Part shown: positions 7,500-18,640 of the stretch, in pieces | Layout: every line of letters begins with the position of its first letter | Numbering within the stretch: position 1 is the stretch's first letter | From: SIG603 sp964369415 | Lineage (GTDB): Bacteria > Bacillota > Clostridia > Oscillospirales > Acutalibacteraceae | Length of the DNA stretch: 33,252 bases | Reading direction: 5' to 3' | Assembly: GCA_964369415.1 (NCBI GenBank) | Contig: CAYJFP010000022.1 | Span: 1 to 33,252 of the forward strand | Program-made: the position numbers and the translations under genes | Notes under the pieces: generated by a model | What the model was told of the DNA's origin: nothing | Seen by the model: the letters and a program-made list of their open reading frames with translations, nothing else | Database searches by the model: none

Positions 7500-7599
7500 N
7501 NNNNNNNNNNNNNNNNNNNNNNNNNNNNNNNNNNNNNNNNNNNNNNNNNNNNNNNNNNNNNNNNNNNNNNNNNNNNNNNNNNNNNNNNNNNNNNNNNNN
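7500..7599. other. Scaffold gap of 100 N
   Basis: A run of exactly 100 undetermined bases, the customary placeholder for a gap of unknown length. The coding frames on either side differ by one, which is expected for an arbitrary length. If the two sides are one gene, the true missing length must be a multiple of three. Confidence 0.97.
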
Positions 7600-10500
7600 T
7601 AATGCTTCTACAGTTGAAATAAGCAACGCTTCAGCTCTAGCTGGCGTTCTAAAAACTATTTCAGGTTCAATTTTACTTGCGGCTACAAATGCGTATCTAC
7701 AAGACGTTGTTTCTGAAGAGTTTATTATAACAGCTATTAACGGAGCAGCTTATGCAGGAAGCAGTAATACAGTTGATGTAACAGTCGGCGATATTAAAGC
7801 AGACAGCACTATTATTACAATAGATATTAAACTTAAAGATGAGTATAAAGACGATGCTGCTACATATTTTACAAATGATTCAGCAGACTTGACTTTTACT
7901 AAACCAGATGGAAGTAATGGATTAATAGACGAAACTGTAATGGGCGAACCTACACTAAGTGTTGCTCAGGGTCATATCGAGATAGAATATATACTCGTTA
8001 ATGAAGCTGGACAGTATCTACACTTAGATGATCAAGGCAAATACCAAATTACAACTGATGAAGGCCTAGCACATCAAGTAGACATCGAAAGCTATTCATA
8101 CAACGGCTCAACAAGCCTAAAAGTTGTAGCTGCAGGAAGTCTATATGAAAATGTAGGACCTCAAAATGTGCCAGCTGGATATGTTCTTTATACAGAACCA
8201 GCAGAATTACATAATGTTACACTTACACCAAGCGATTCTTATGAACTACTAACTTATAAAATAGTAGAGATTTCAAGCTATGACGTAACCTATAAAGCAA
8301 ACGGCGGAACAGGCGACGACGTAGTAGAACCACAAGGAAAGAACACTACACCTGTAGTTTCAGCTTTCCCAGCTACATTCACAGCTCCTGATGGAAAATA
8401 TTTCACAGGCTGGAATACAAAAGCTGACGGAACAGGAACAAGTTATGTTCCAAACGGAACTACAACTTTACCAGCAATGACAGCTGACGTAGTACTTTAT
8501 GCACAATATGACGACTTGAGCACAATGGAATTTTCAAGCGAAATAAGTGCACTTGGTTATAACGAATTTTACGATGGTATAGCACATGATGCACTTACAG
8601 CAGTACCAGAAGTTAAAGATGGTAACAAAGTTCTTAACCCAACATTAACATACAGTATTACAAGTGCTACAGAGGGCTTTAGTGCGACAATGCCTACAGT
8701 TACAAATGTAGAAGATACTACAACTGTATGGATTAAAGCAGAACTAGCAGGGTATGCACCAGTAGTGGCTTCTGTTCAAGCAACAGTAAAAGCTATTGAG
8801 CTTTCTGTAAATGCAGTAGCACCTACAGCAATCACTTATGGTGATGCAACACCTGACGTATCAAATTCATTTGCACTTGACACAACAAATGTAATTGCAA
8901 GCGAAAAAGATGCAGACGGCAAAGTAAACAACGGTATCATAACAATGGGAACAGCAACTGTTACTACTGATTATGATTCAAACACACCAGCAAAAAGAGT
9001 AGCTGGAGATTATGCAGTTGACATTTCAGCTATCTCAGGTTTCTCTTCAGCACACGGCAACTATACATTTAAAGTAGGAAGCGATGCGACACTAACAGTT
9101 AACAAAGCAGTCCTTACTTTAACAGCAGATACACCACAAACTATGGCAGCTGGTACTACAGAAGTAGTTACTTACACAGCTTCAGGTCTTAAATATGAGA
9201 CAGACGCTACACCAGATACACAAGCTAGCGTAAAAACTGAAATTGGAAATAGCCCAGCACCGTTCGTAGTTGACGGAAACACAGCAGTATCGGGAACATA
9301 TGATATAATCAAAAATACTGCTTTCACAAAAGATCAAATCACAAACTACACATTAAACTTAGTTGGCGCAGTAGATGGAATGGAAGTAACACCTAATTCT
9401 TATTCAATCACTTATTACTCAGGTGATGAGAACGATGCGGATACAGAATCAGAAATTGATACCGCCGACTGGGATCAAACAAAAACAGCTATAGCAAAAC
9501 CTGCTGACTTTGCAATTCCTGCAAATTCATTCTTCTCAGGCTGGAACACAATGCTTGATGGAAGTGGAACTGCTTATGCAGTAGGCGCTGACTTACCAGT
9601 AAACGTAAATACAGTTCTTTACGCTCAGTTCACATCTTTTGATGACGCTGACGTGGGAATCACTGGAACAGCTTACACAGGTATCTACGACGGAATACTT
9701 CACGATTCACTTTCTAATTTAGTAGTGAAAAATGGAGACGACGAACTAGCAGCTACATTTGAGTATAGCTCATCACAAAACGGATCATACAGCGCTACAA
9801 TGCCTGAGGTTGAAGTAGCAGGTCAAACAACTGTATGGGTTAAAGCTACAGTAGACGGATACGCTCCAATTTACGAAAGCTTTACAACTGATATCTCAAA
9901 AGCACCATTACTATTAGTACCACAAGGTGGCGATATAGCTTATACATCTACACCAACAGTTGACTATACATTTGGTCAAGATAATAATGGCGTTACAATT
10001 AAAGGACTACAAACAGGCGACACAATAACAGCTATTAAAGCTGAAATCGCTACTTTAGTAAATCCAGTATTTGAACTAGAAAACTGGTCAAATGCTCCTG
10101 GTACTTACAAAGTTATAACAACAGCAGCTTATAATGCTTTAGCTTCAAAAGAAATTGCTAACTATACTTTAGAAGTTAGTCAAGATGAAGTTAATGTAGA
10201 AGTTAATCCTATCGGAGAAGCTACCTTAACAGCAACTGCATATAGCGGTGAATATGACGGAATTGCACATAATGCGATTGAAAATCATTACCCAGTATTT
10301 ACAGTTAACGGAGAGGTACTAGATGCAACTGAAGTTGCAAAACTAAACATTAAGTACACATATGGAACTGAAGACACACCAGATGCAGTATTTACTGACA
10401 CACTAACAGTAACTAATGTTTCAGATTCTACAACAGTTGTAGTACAAATGGAAGTTGAAGGATTTAACACTGTAAGATATTCTTCATCTACAGGCGGATT

Positions 10501-13500
10501 ACTATATGCTGAAGTAACACCAGCTGACCTTCCTGTAAATGTTAGTGCAGCAGGAACAATCAATTACGGCGGTGCGTTACCAGCTTTCACTTCTTTCATT
10601 GACGCAAATGACCTACAAGGTACTGATACACTTGCAGATGTACCTGTAACAGGAACAGCAAACTATTCAACAAATTATGATACAACTGATGTGAATAACA
10701 GAAATGTTGGAACATATCCTGTAAGCATTGATGTTACAAACCTTAGCACGACAAACACAAACTATACATTGGTAAACGGCGATGGAACTGATTTAGTAGT
10801 TAACAAAGCAGAACTAACTCTAACTCCTGATGTAAACCAAAGTATAACAGCAGGCGAAACACCAGTTATCACATATTCAATGGCAACATTAGTTTATGAT
10901 GACGGCGATGTATTCGACGAAGAAACAATAGTAAGAAATGAAATAGCAGCGGGTAACATAGCACCATTTATTTTAGATGGTTTTGCTACAAATCCAAACC
11001 TAACTTCTTACGACATTATTCCAAATCCAAGCTTTACTGGCTTACCAGCATTCAATGTACTAACAAACTATTATGTAGTACTTGAAGATGGAGAATTCAC
11101 ATTTGAAATCGAGCCAATCGAAGGCGGAGCTAACCTAAGTGTTGCAACACTTAACGGCACATATACAGGTCAATCTCAAAATATCATCACATCTCTAACA
11201 CCTAGCTTTGTAGATGCAAATGATAACCCAGTAACAGTAGATCCTAGCGACATCACTTACACATACTACCGTGGTGATAGTGCTACACTACCTGCAGATG
11301 CAGTATTCACAGCAACAGCTGATACATCAGTTACAAATGTAGACCCAGCAAAAGACGTATATGTATGGGTGAAAATGTCAGTAGCTGGAAACGCATATGG
11401 AGATGTAATCAGCGGACCACATCAAGGTGTATTAGCACCAGTTACACTTCCGGTAGATGCAGTTGACCATGCAAACCTAACTTATGGCGATAGCATACCA
11501 AATAACTTTACATTCTCAGTTGACACTACAAATGTTGTAGCAGTTGACAGAGTAGGTAATACACTAACAGGCGCAGTTGAAAGCGGCGTATTAACAAATG
11601 GTACAGCTACTTTTACAACTGATTACAGAGATGCTATCGTAGGCAGTGCAAACGCAGGAAACTACAATATAGCAATCACTGGCTTAAACGGCTTTAGTTC
11701 AGCTAACGGAAACTATGATTTTGAAATAGGTTCTGCAGCAGGATTTGAAGTTGAAAAAGCAGAGCTTACATTAACACCAGACGCAAGCCAAAGCTCAATA
11801 TACGGTCAAACACCAGTTATCGCTTACTCAGTAGCACAGCTTCAAAACGGAGACCTAGAAGCTAACATTAAAACTGAGATTGAGACAGTTGGAGCGAACT
11901 TAGTAGCACCATTCGTAGTAGATGGCTGGACAGCAACATCACTACCAGGCACATACACAATAGCACAAAACTCTTCATTCACAAAAACTGAAATTACAAA
12001 CTACGAGTTAAAATTTGCTACAGATGAAGTTACATTTGAAGTAGAAACACTCGGAACAGCAAGCTTACAAGTTACTACATACAACGGTGAATATGACGGA
12101 AATGCACACGATGCTATTACTTCATTCACACCAAGCTTTATAGTAAACGGAACAGCTTTAACACAAGATCAAATTGATGCATTAAATATTGAATATTCAT
12201 TTAGTAATGCAAATGTTTATCCACTACAGTTTACTAATGAGTTGAAACTTACAGATGTAACAGATACTACAAGAGTAATAGTTAAAATGGTAGTACCAGG
12301 TTTTGAAACTGTTATACTTGGAGCAGATACTGAATCACAATTACAAGCAACAGTATATGCTAAAAATGTTCCAGTAGACGTAAATGCTCATACAGTAACT
12401 TATGGTTTTGAAGTACCAGTTAATTACGCATTCGGCGGATTCACAGTTGATGAATCAGCGATCGTAGCTGCTGACAAAACAAATGGCGTAGTAAATCAAG
12501 GTGTGTACGACATTACAAATGCAGCACCAGTATTTACAACAACTTATAACACAGCAGCAGCCGCTACAAGAGCAGCTCTTGGAGACTATGATATAGCATT
12601 ATCTTCTATAACAGGTATTAGAAGCGATAATAATAACTATAACTTCGTCCCAGGTGACACAGCAAAATTAACAGTAAACAGAGAAACACTTTTATTAACA
12701 CCTAATGCAAATCAAAACGCTGACTTCGGCTCTACACCTGTAATAACATACTCACTATCAGGTCTAGTTACAGCTTATAACGAAGAAACAGCAGTTAGAG
12801 GCGAAATCACAGCAAACAACCAAGTACCATTCGTATTAGATAATTGGACAGCGACATCGGCTTATGGATCATACGATATAGTTAAGAACTCAGCCTTTAC
12901 AAACGACCCAATTACAAACTATGACTTAACTTTTGCAGACGGCGACTATACTTATGAAATAAATAGAGTTGCTTACGATGCTACACTTGCAGTCGATATG
13001 TACGGCGAAGTATATGATTCTTTAGCACACGATTCTATCGAGTCACATACACCAAGCTTTACAGCAGCAGACGGAACAACACCAGTTGATGCGGCTGCAG
13101 TCGGAACTATTACTTACACATATGCTACAAGCCAAAACGGAACATACACATCATCAATTCCAGAAGCTACAAATGTAAGTGATAATTCAAACGAAGTATG
13201 GATTAAAATGTCAGCTCCTGGCTTTGGAGAAAAAGTATTTGGACCATACCACACAGCAATCACAGCTATCACACTTCCAGTTAATGTAGCAAACGACATA
13301 AACCTAATCTATGGTGACAGCATACCTTCACAAACAGATTATAGCTTTGTTGTTGACACTACAAACATGGTAGATAGCGAAAAAGCTTCATACAGCACAC
13401 TAATCACAGAGGGAACACCTTCTTATGCAACAACTTACAATACAGCAGTTGAAGCATCAAGAGGAGTTGGAAATTACCTAATTTCAATTACATCTTTAGG

Positions 13501-16219
13501 CAACGGATTTGAATCAGCTAACGACAACTATGACTTTGCTATAGGCGCACAAAGCCAAGCAGATGTTGAAGGAAGCAGCAAATACGTTAAAGTATCAGCA
13601 AAAACACTTTATCCATATCTAACAGATGATATTAATCTAACATATGGAGACGATTCACCAGCAAATACAGATTATGGATTCGATATATTTGGTTTAGAGT
13701 ACAATGAAACACTAGCAGACGTAGTAGCAGATGCTAATACAGCAAGACCAGTATTCTCAACAACTTATAGAAATCCTGACGTAGAGGCTAACAGAAATGT
13801 TGGAAACTACCCAATTAGCATTGAAAATCTTGGCACATTAGTTTCTACAAATGCAAACTATGTATTTGAAAATGATTCTAACATAGCACAAGAAATGCAA
13901 GACGGTATCAAAAATGTTATCGTAGGCCAAAAAGAATTACCTGTAAACGTAGCTAACTATACAAACGAAGTTTTATATGGTGATGCTATACCAACAGACT
14001 TTGCTTACGAAATTGACGAAACAAACCTTGAATACAGCGAAACTCTAGCAAACGTAGTAACAATGGGCACAGCAGTATTCTCAACAAACTACAGAACACC
14101 TGACGTAGCGGCTAACAGAAATGTTGGAACTTACGACATCACAATCGATTCAATCGCTGGATTTAGCGCAGACAACTATTCGTTCGTAATAGGTAATGGA
14201 AATACTTTTGAAGTTTCTGAAGCTACAATTACAGTAACACCTGTAGTACCTACAATGGTTTACGGTGAAGCAGTACCTACAATCGGTTACTCATTAGCAA
14301 ACGTACAATACAGCGAAGACTCAGCAGTTAGAACAAATATAGGTAATGCATTTGTTGCAGATGGTCTAACATCTACATCAGGAGCAGGAAACTATAGAGT
14401 AATCAAGGATGCAAACGCACCTACGACTCTTCCAAACTATATCTTAGTATATAGCGAAGACGAACTAGACGTTGAAGGAAGCTTAATAGTAGAACCTAGC
14501 GAAGGCGCAAGCTTAGCAGTTACAATGTACAACGGTGTTTATGATTCACTAACATACGATGCAGTTCAGTCGTTTGCACCAAGCTTTGTAAACAGCCAAG
14601 GCGAAACACTAACAGTTAACCCAGCAGACATCAGCTATGAATTTAGTACTAACGGAGTAGACTTTACAGATTCTCTACAAGTAACTAACGTAGCAGATTC
14701 TACAAGAGTATGGGTAAGAATGACAGCTAAAAACTTCTATCCGGTAACAATCGGTGGCGATGATTCAGCTCCATTACTTACAAATATCACACCGGCATCA
14801 GTACCGGTAACAGCAAACCCAGCAATCTACACATTTGGTCAAGAGTTCCCTACTCTTTCAGTTACAGTAGGCGCATTACAAGGAAATGAGCAATTCGTTG
14901 ACTTAGGCGTAGCACTTGATCTAACAACAACAGCAACAGCAGCATCATTACCAGGCGAAGGCGAACTTGCAAATGGTAACTATGCAATAACACTAACAGG
15001 ACCTCAAACACAAGGTAACTATACATTTACTTATACAGGAAATGAATTACAAGTTATCGAAAACGGCACATTGGCAGTAGCAGCAACACCATATGCAGCA
15101 GTATATGATGCAGCAGCACATGATGCGGTAACAGCTATCACAAGTTCTGTACCTGGAGCAACATATCAATACAGTATAGACGGCGGAGCAACATTCGCAG
15201 CCGAAATGCCACAATTCACAGCAGCAGGAACATATAACGTAACAGTTAGAGCTTCAGCAGATGGTTATACAGATGCAGATGCAATAGTACCTGTAGTAAT
15301 CACACAAGCTCCACTAGTTATCACACCAGCTGGTCAAACAATGGTTTACGGTAATGACACTGGTCTTCCAGCACTTACATTTGGTATAGGCGGATTACAA
15401 GGCGCTGATACATTAGCATCAGCCGGCGTTACAGTAACACTTGCAACAACAGCAACAGCAGGTTCAGGAGTAGCAAGTTATGCAATCACAGCGACAGGCG
15501 TAGCAGCAACTGAAAACTATACAGTTACTTATATTCCTTCACTAATGACAATTACTCCAAAACCAATCACACTTACAATCGATTCATTCACAAAAGTTGA
15601 AGGCGAAGCAGATCCTGACTTTACATCAACTTTAGAAGGTATTGAAGACGGAGACACACTTGACTACACAGTAGTTCGTGAAGATGATTCAGAAGATGTA
15701 GGAACATATGCTCTTACAGCTACAATCACACCAAACGCAAACTATACAGTAGCAGTTACAGATGGTACTCTTGATATTACAGCTGCAGAAGTTGTAATTG
15801 AAGAAGATGACGTACCACTTGCTCCAGAACCAGAGACACCTGAAGAAGAACCTACAGTAGAAATCGAAGACGAAGAAGCACCACTAGCAGCAGCACCTGA
15901 TCAATGGGCATTATTAAACTTAATCCTCATGATAGCTGCGATACTAATGAGCTTAACACTCTTAATCGGATACTTCGTAGGTAAAAAGAATGATGAAGAA
16001 AATGTAGATGTTAAGAAAAAAGGAATCTTTAGATTACTAAGCTTAATCCCAGCTCTAGGAGCGGTAATAGCATTCTTCTTAACAGAAAACATGTTAAACC
16101 CAATGACTATAGTTGACGAGTGGACACTTCTTATGGTTGCTATAGCAGTAGTTCAAGTTGTAGTAGTTATCGTTTCAAGAAAAACTGAAAAAGACGAAGA
16201 ACAACACACAGCTAACTAA
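7600..16219 (+). CDS. Giant adhesin-like surface protein, C-terminal part: vWA end, InlB repeats, MBG modules, triple-helix membrane anchor
   Basis: 2,872 visible codons after the gap, first full codon at 7601. The opening is the end of a vWA domain and the linker usual in such proteins (STIITIDIKLKDEYKDD). InlB-type repeats lie near 8280-8515 and 9400-9635. The rest alternates three module types: (a) a YDGIAHDA-like unit ending in TNV-D-TT-VWVKM (copies near 8570, 9685, 10250, 11160, 12090, 13010, 14535, 15100); (b) an LPVNV...YGDxxP unit matching the YGX-type MBG domain; (c) LTLTPD...TPVITYS...NY units, also MBG-like. I saw no cysteine. After an acidic Pro/Glu linker come three hydrophobic helices (about 15905-15975, 16025-16090, 16115-16180) and a charged tail. 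There is no LPXTG. Likely function is adhesion; the ligand is unknown. Confidence 0.88.
13752..14140 (+). repeat. Near-identical tandem coding repeat within the MBG region
   Basis: The stretch near 13752-13808 recurs near 14078-14134 with only scattered differences: both read TATTCTCAACAA, then TGACGTAG, then GGCTAACAGAAATGTTGGAA. At protein level it is the pair FSTTYRNPDVEANRNVGNY and FSTNYRTPDVAANRNVGTY. This is the least diverged pair of repeats I noticed in the gene. Confidence 0.6.
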
Positions 16220-16254
16220 AAAGTAAAACTATTAAACACTATAGTTTAAAAAAT

Positions 16255-16287
16255 GTAGGGGCACGAAAGTGCTCCTACTATTTTTTG
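16255..16287 (+). terminator. Intrinsic terminator of the giant surface-protein gene
   Basis: A 10-bp stem (GTAGGGGCAC, 16255-16264, with GTGCTCCTAC, 16269-16278; one G-T pair), a GAAA tetraloop, and then TATTTTTT. Confidence 0.9.
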
Positions 16288-16320
16288 CTGTTTAAGTATA
16301 AAAATAAGCGTTATTTTTTA

Positions 16321-16348
16321 TTGACTTTTACAAGAAAAATACTATAAT
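16321..16348 (+). promoter_or_regulatory. Sigma-A promoter of the MATE gene
   Basis: TTGACT at 16321-16326 and TATAAT at 16343-16348, 16 bases apart. The start codon lies 36 bases after the -10, with GGAG as ribosome binding site. Confidence 0.75.
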
Positions 16349-16384
16349 AAATAAGAACAATCTTAAATAGATATGGAGAATTAG

Positions 16385-17725
16385 ATGATAAATTTAACAG
16401 AAGGTAAACCGTATAAAATACTTATAAGATTTGCCTTGCCAATATTTCTAGGGAGCTTGCTACAACAAGTTTATAGTTTTACAGATATGGCGATTATAGG
16501 GCAGTTTGTTGGAATGGATGCACTAGCAGGAGTTGGTGGCGTATCGTCATTAGACTTCTTTATTTTAGGATTCGTTATAGGAACAGCCTCAGGTTTTGGA
16601 ATACCCATAGCAAGAAGTTTTGGTGCAAAAGACCATGACAAAATCAGAAAACTTTTTGGAAATGCGATTTGGATTTCTTTAGTTTGCGGAATTTTATTGA
16701 CAGTGCTAATTTCGATTTTTATTGACCCAATACTTTCTACACTTCAACTTCCTGAAAATATTTATGGATATTCAAAAACCTATATTGCAACATACACAAT
16801 AGGACTTGTAGGAATATTTATTTACAATCTTTTGGCTGCTGTATTAAGATCGGTCGGAGATAGCAAAACGCCACTATATTTTCTTATTTTGGCTTCGGCG
16901 CTAAACATAATTCTTGATTTAATTTTTGTTTTGGTTTTTAACTGGGGCGTATTTGGAACAGCTTTGGCGACAGTGATTTCACAAAGTTTTTCGGCGGTAC
17001 TTTGTATTATTCTTATATATAAAAAGTTCTCAGATTTAAAGCCAACAAGAGAAGATTTGAAGCCAAATTTGTCTATAATATTGCACCTGTCGGCAAATGG
17101 TTTTCCAATGGGTTTGCAGTTTTCTATAACTGCCATAGGTTCAATGATTTTGCAGTCGGCTGTTAATTTACTAGGAACTCCTTATATAGCGGCAATTTCC
17201 GCCGGTGGAAGAATACATATGCTACTTATGAAGGGACTTGAGTCAATAGGCGTTGCATTGGCTGCATATACCAGTCAAAATTTAGGCGCAAACAAGATTG
17301 ACAGAATTGGAAAAGGCGTAAGAGATGGTTTGATTGTTGGAATGGTTTTTTCCATTATGAGCTCAGTGTTCTTGCTTTTTGCTTCAAGACCACTTACAAT
17401 GTTATTTATAGACAGTACAGAGACAATAGCTATAGATGCATCGGTTGAGTATTTAAACTTATTAGGTATATTTTATTTCTTACTTTTAACTTTGCATATA
17501 TTCAGAAACACTGTGCAGGGTCTTTCATATGCGGGAATAGCAGTTTTTGCGGGTGTTGCAGAACTATTGGCAAGGTTTTTTTCGGCGACAGTACTCGTTA
17601 CAAATTTTGGTTTTTTCGGTGCGGTAATTGCAAACCCTGTAGCTTGGATAGCGGCAGATATATTTTTAATAGTGGTTTATTTAATTGCGATGAAAAGGAT
17701 TAGAAATGGAATAATAAGGCAATAG
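16385..17725 (+). CDS. MATE-family multidrug/sodium antiporter
   Basis: 446 residues, the usual length for MATE exporters, with about 12 hydrophobic helices in two similar halves. It begins INLTEGKPYKILIRFALPIFLGSLLQQVYSFTDMAIIGQFVG, the characteristic first helix pair of the DinF/NorM-like bacterial group with the conserved Asp in TDMAIIG. The second half starts near residue 230 (NGFPMGLQFSITAIGSMILQ). Members expel cationic drugs or metabolites in exchange for Na+ or H+ across the cytoplasmic membrane; the substrate is not predictable from sequence. It has its own promoter and follows the terminator of the giant gene, so it is a separate transcript. I see no clear terminator after it. Confidence 0.93.
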   Translation: MINLTEGKPYKILIRFALPIFLGSLLQQVYSFTDMAIIGQFVGMDALAGVGGVSSLDFFILGFVIGTASGFGIPIARSFGAKDHDKIRKLFGNAIWISLVCGILLTVLISIFIDPILSTLQLPENIYGYSKTYIATYTIGLVGIFIYNLLAAVLRSVGDSKTPLYFLILASALNIILDLIFVLVFNWGVFGTALATVISQSFSAVLCIILIYKKFSDLKPTREDLKPNLSIILHLSANGFPMGLQFSITAIGSMILQSAVNLLGTPYIAAISAGGRIHMLLMKGLESIGVALAAYTSQNLGANKIDRIGKGVRDGLIVGMVFSIMSSVFLLFASRPLTMLFIDSTETIAIDASVEYLNLLGIFYFLLLTLHIFRNTVQGLSYAGIAVFAGVAELLARFFSATVLVTNFGFFGAVIANPVAWIAADIFLIVVYLIAMKRIRNGIIRQ

Positions 17726-18027
17726 ATTTAGCATAATAGTAAAGCTCTAAAGTGTATGAGATTCACCATTGGTTTAACGATTTATCAAGTTAAAATGATG
17801 TTAAAATTTTGCAAAAAACAAGTTAAAACTAACAAAAAAAATACAACTTTCCTATTGAATTGATACAAATAACTAATCTTTTTAATTCTTTGTTGACATT
17901 ATTAAAGAACTATGATATACTTCACTCTCGTTAAGGAAATATATTTGTTTTGTGTGAATATGTTTCATAAAAAAATGCTCTACATAAATATGTATGTAAT
18001 GAGCCAAAACAGAATGGAGAAAACAAA
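17726..18027. other. Intergenic region upstream of the lipoprotein gene
   Basis: 302 bases. CAAGTTAAAA occurs twice as a direct repeat (17786-17795 and 17819-17828), 33 bases apart. A strong promoter follows at 17893-17921. The leader RNA contains a hairpin (17977-17986 with 17993-18004, two bases bulged) just before the ribosome binding site GGAG. Confidence 0.55.
17893..17921 (+). promoter_or_regulatory. Sigma-A promoter of the lipoprotein gene
   Basis: Perfect TTGACA (17893-17898), 17-base spacer, TATACT (17916-17921), with an extended -10 TG at 17913-17914. This should be a strong promoter. The leader is about 100 bases. Confidence 0.85.
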
Positions 18028-18528
18028 ATGAAAAAACTTTTAGCGCTATTATTAGCATCAGCGATGATCGTAGGATTTACTGCATGTACAAATGCACCTG
18101 CATCTTCAGAATCAGCAAGCTCTGAGTCATCAGAATCATCTGCATCAGAAGAGTCATCAGAAGAATCAGCTTCAGAGGAAGCATCAGAAGAAACTTCTTC
18201 AGAAGTTCCTGCAGAAATGACAATGGAAGAATACCTAACAGCTGTTCAACCTGAAATCGATGCACAAATGGCAGAATTAGAAGCACAAGGTCTTTCAATC
18301 GAGCTTCAAGCAAGAGATAACTCTTTAGTATATTCTTATACTTACACAGTTGAAATTGAAGATTTAGAAGCTGCTAAAACTACTTTAGATACAAATCTAG
18401 AAGCAACAGCTGGCACATTTGAGTTAATCTATGATTCACTTATCCTAGCAGTACCAAGTGCTACTTCAATCATTGTTGAGTATTATGCAATGGACGGATC
18501 ATTAATCACATCAGCTGAATTTAACTAA
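18028..18528 (+). CDS. Small lipoprotein with Ser/Glu-rich linker, DUF4854-like
   Basis: 166 residues. MKKLLALLLASAMIVGFTAC is a lipoprotein signal peptide with Cys20 as the lipidation site; the -3 residue (Phe) is slightly atypical for a lipobox. Residues about 21-62 form a low-complexity Ser/Glu linker that would hold the folded part away from the membrane. The C-terminal domain (TMEEYLTAVQPEIDAQMAEL, then LQARDNSLVYSYTYTVEIED and a late SIIVEYYAMDGSLI) resembles the DUF4854 group of clostridial extracytoplasmic proteins; that family name is from memory of its pattern. The molecular function is unknown. It stands alone between a strong promoter and an intrinsic terminator, suggesting high independent expression. 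Confidence 0.82.
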   Translation: MKKLLALLLASAMIVGFTACTNAPASSESASSESSESSASEESSEESASEEASEETSSEVPAEMTMEEYLTAVQPEIDAQMAELEAQGLSIELQARDNSLVYSYTYTVEIEDLEAAKTTLDTNLEATAGTFELIYDSLILAVPSATSIIVEYYAMDGSLITSAEFN

Positions 18529-18541
18529 TTAAATGAAGCTT

Positions 18542-18576
18542 AAACCCACAGTCTTAGGATTGTGGGTTTTTCTTTT
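18542..18576 (+). terminator. Intrinsic terminator of the lipoprotein gene
   Basis: AAACCCACA (18542-18550) pairs with TGTGGGTTT (18561-18569); a 10-base loop and a TTTTCTTTTT tail follow. Confidence 0.88.
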
Positions 18577-18591
18577 TAAATAATTAAAGAA

Positions 18592-18626
18592 AGCACCTTA
18601 AGCTCATAATTAAAGCTTAAGGTGCT
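18592..18626 (-). terminator. Intrinsic terminator of pyruvate kinase gene
   Basis: A 13-bp perfect stem (18592-18604 with 18614-18626) and a 9-base loop. Read on the minus strand it is followed by TTTCTTTAATTATTT. It lies 14 bases after the pyk stop codon. Confidence 0.8.
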
Positions 18627-18640
18627 AAATTTGTTTTAGT

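Noticed and set aside
7472..7605. Apparent second start of the giant protein before the gap and apparent frameshift
   Set aside because: The start at 7472 is only the nearest ATG in the other frame before the N run. The frame change is explained by the arbitrary 100-N gap; both sides continue one domain plan (vWA).
10288..10563. 91-codon open frame on the minus strand within the giant gene
   Set aside because: It is the complement of a long low-stop Thr/Val-rich coding region, has no ribosome binding site and resembles no family.
8500..15800. Regularly recurring sequence that could suggest a CRISPR or satellite array
   Set aside because: The repeats are long, diverged and in one reading frame; they encode protein modules. 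There are no short identical direct repeats with unique spacers.
18077..18313. 78-codon Leu-rich minus-strand frame in the lipoprotein gene
   Set aside because: It is the mirror of the Ser/Glu-rich linker; such frames arise from repeated TCA/GAA codons.
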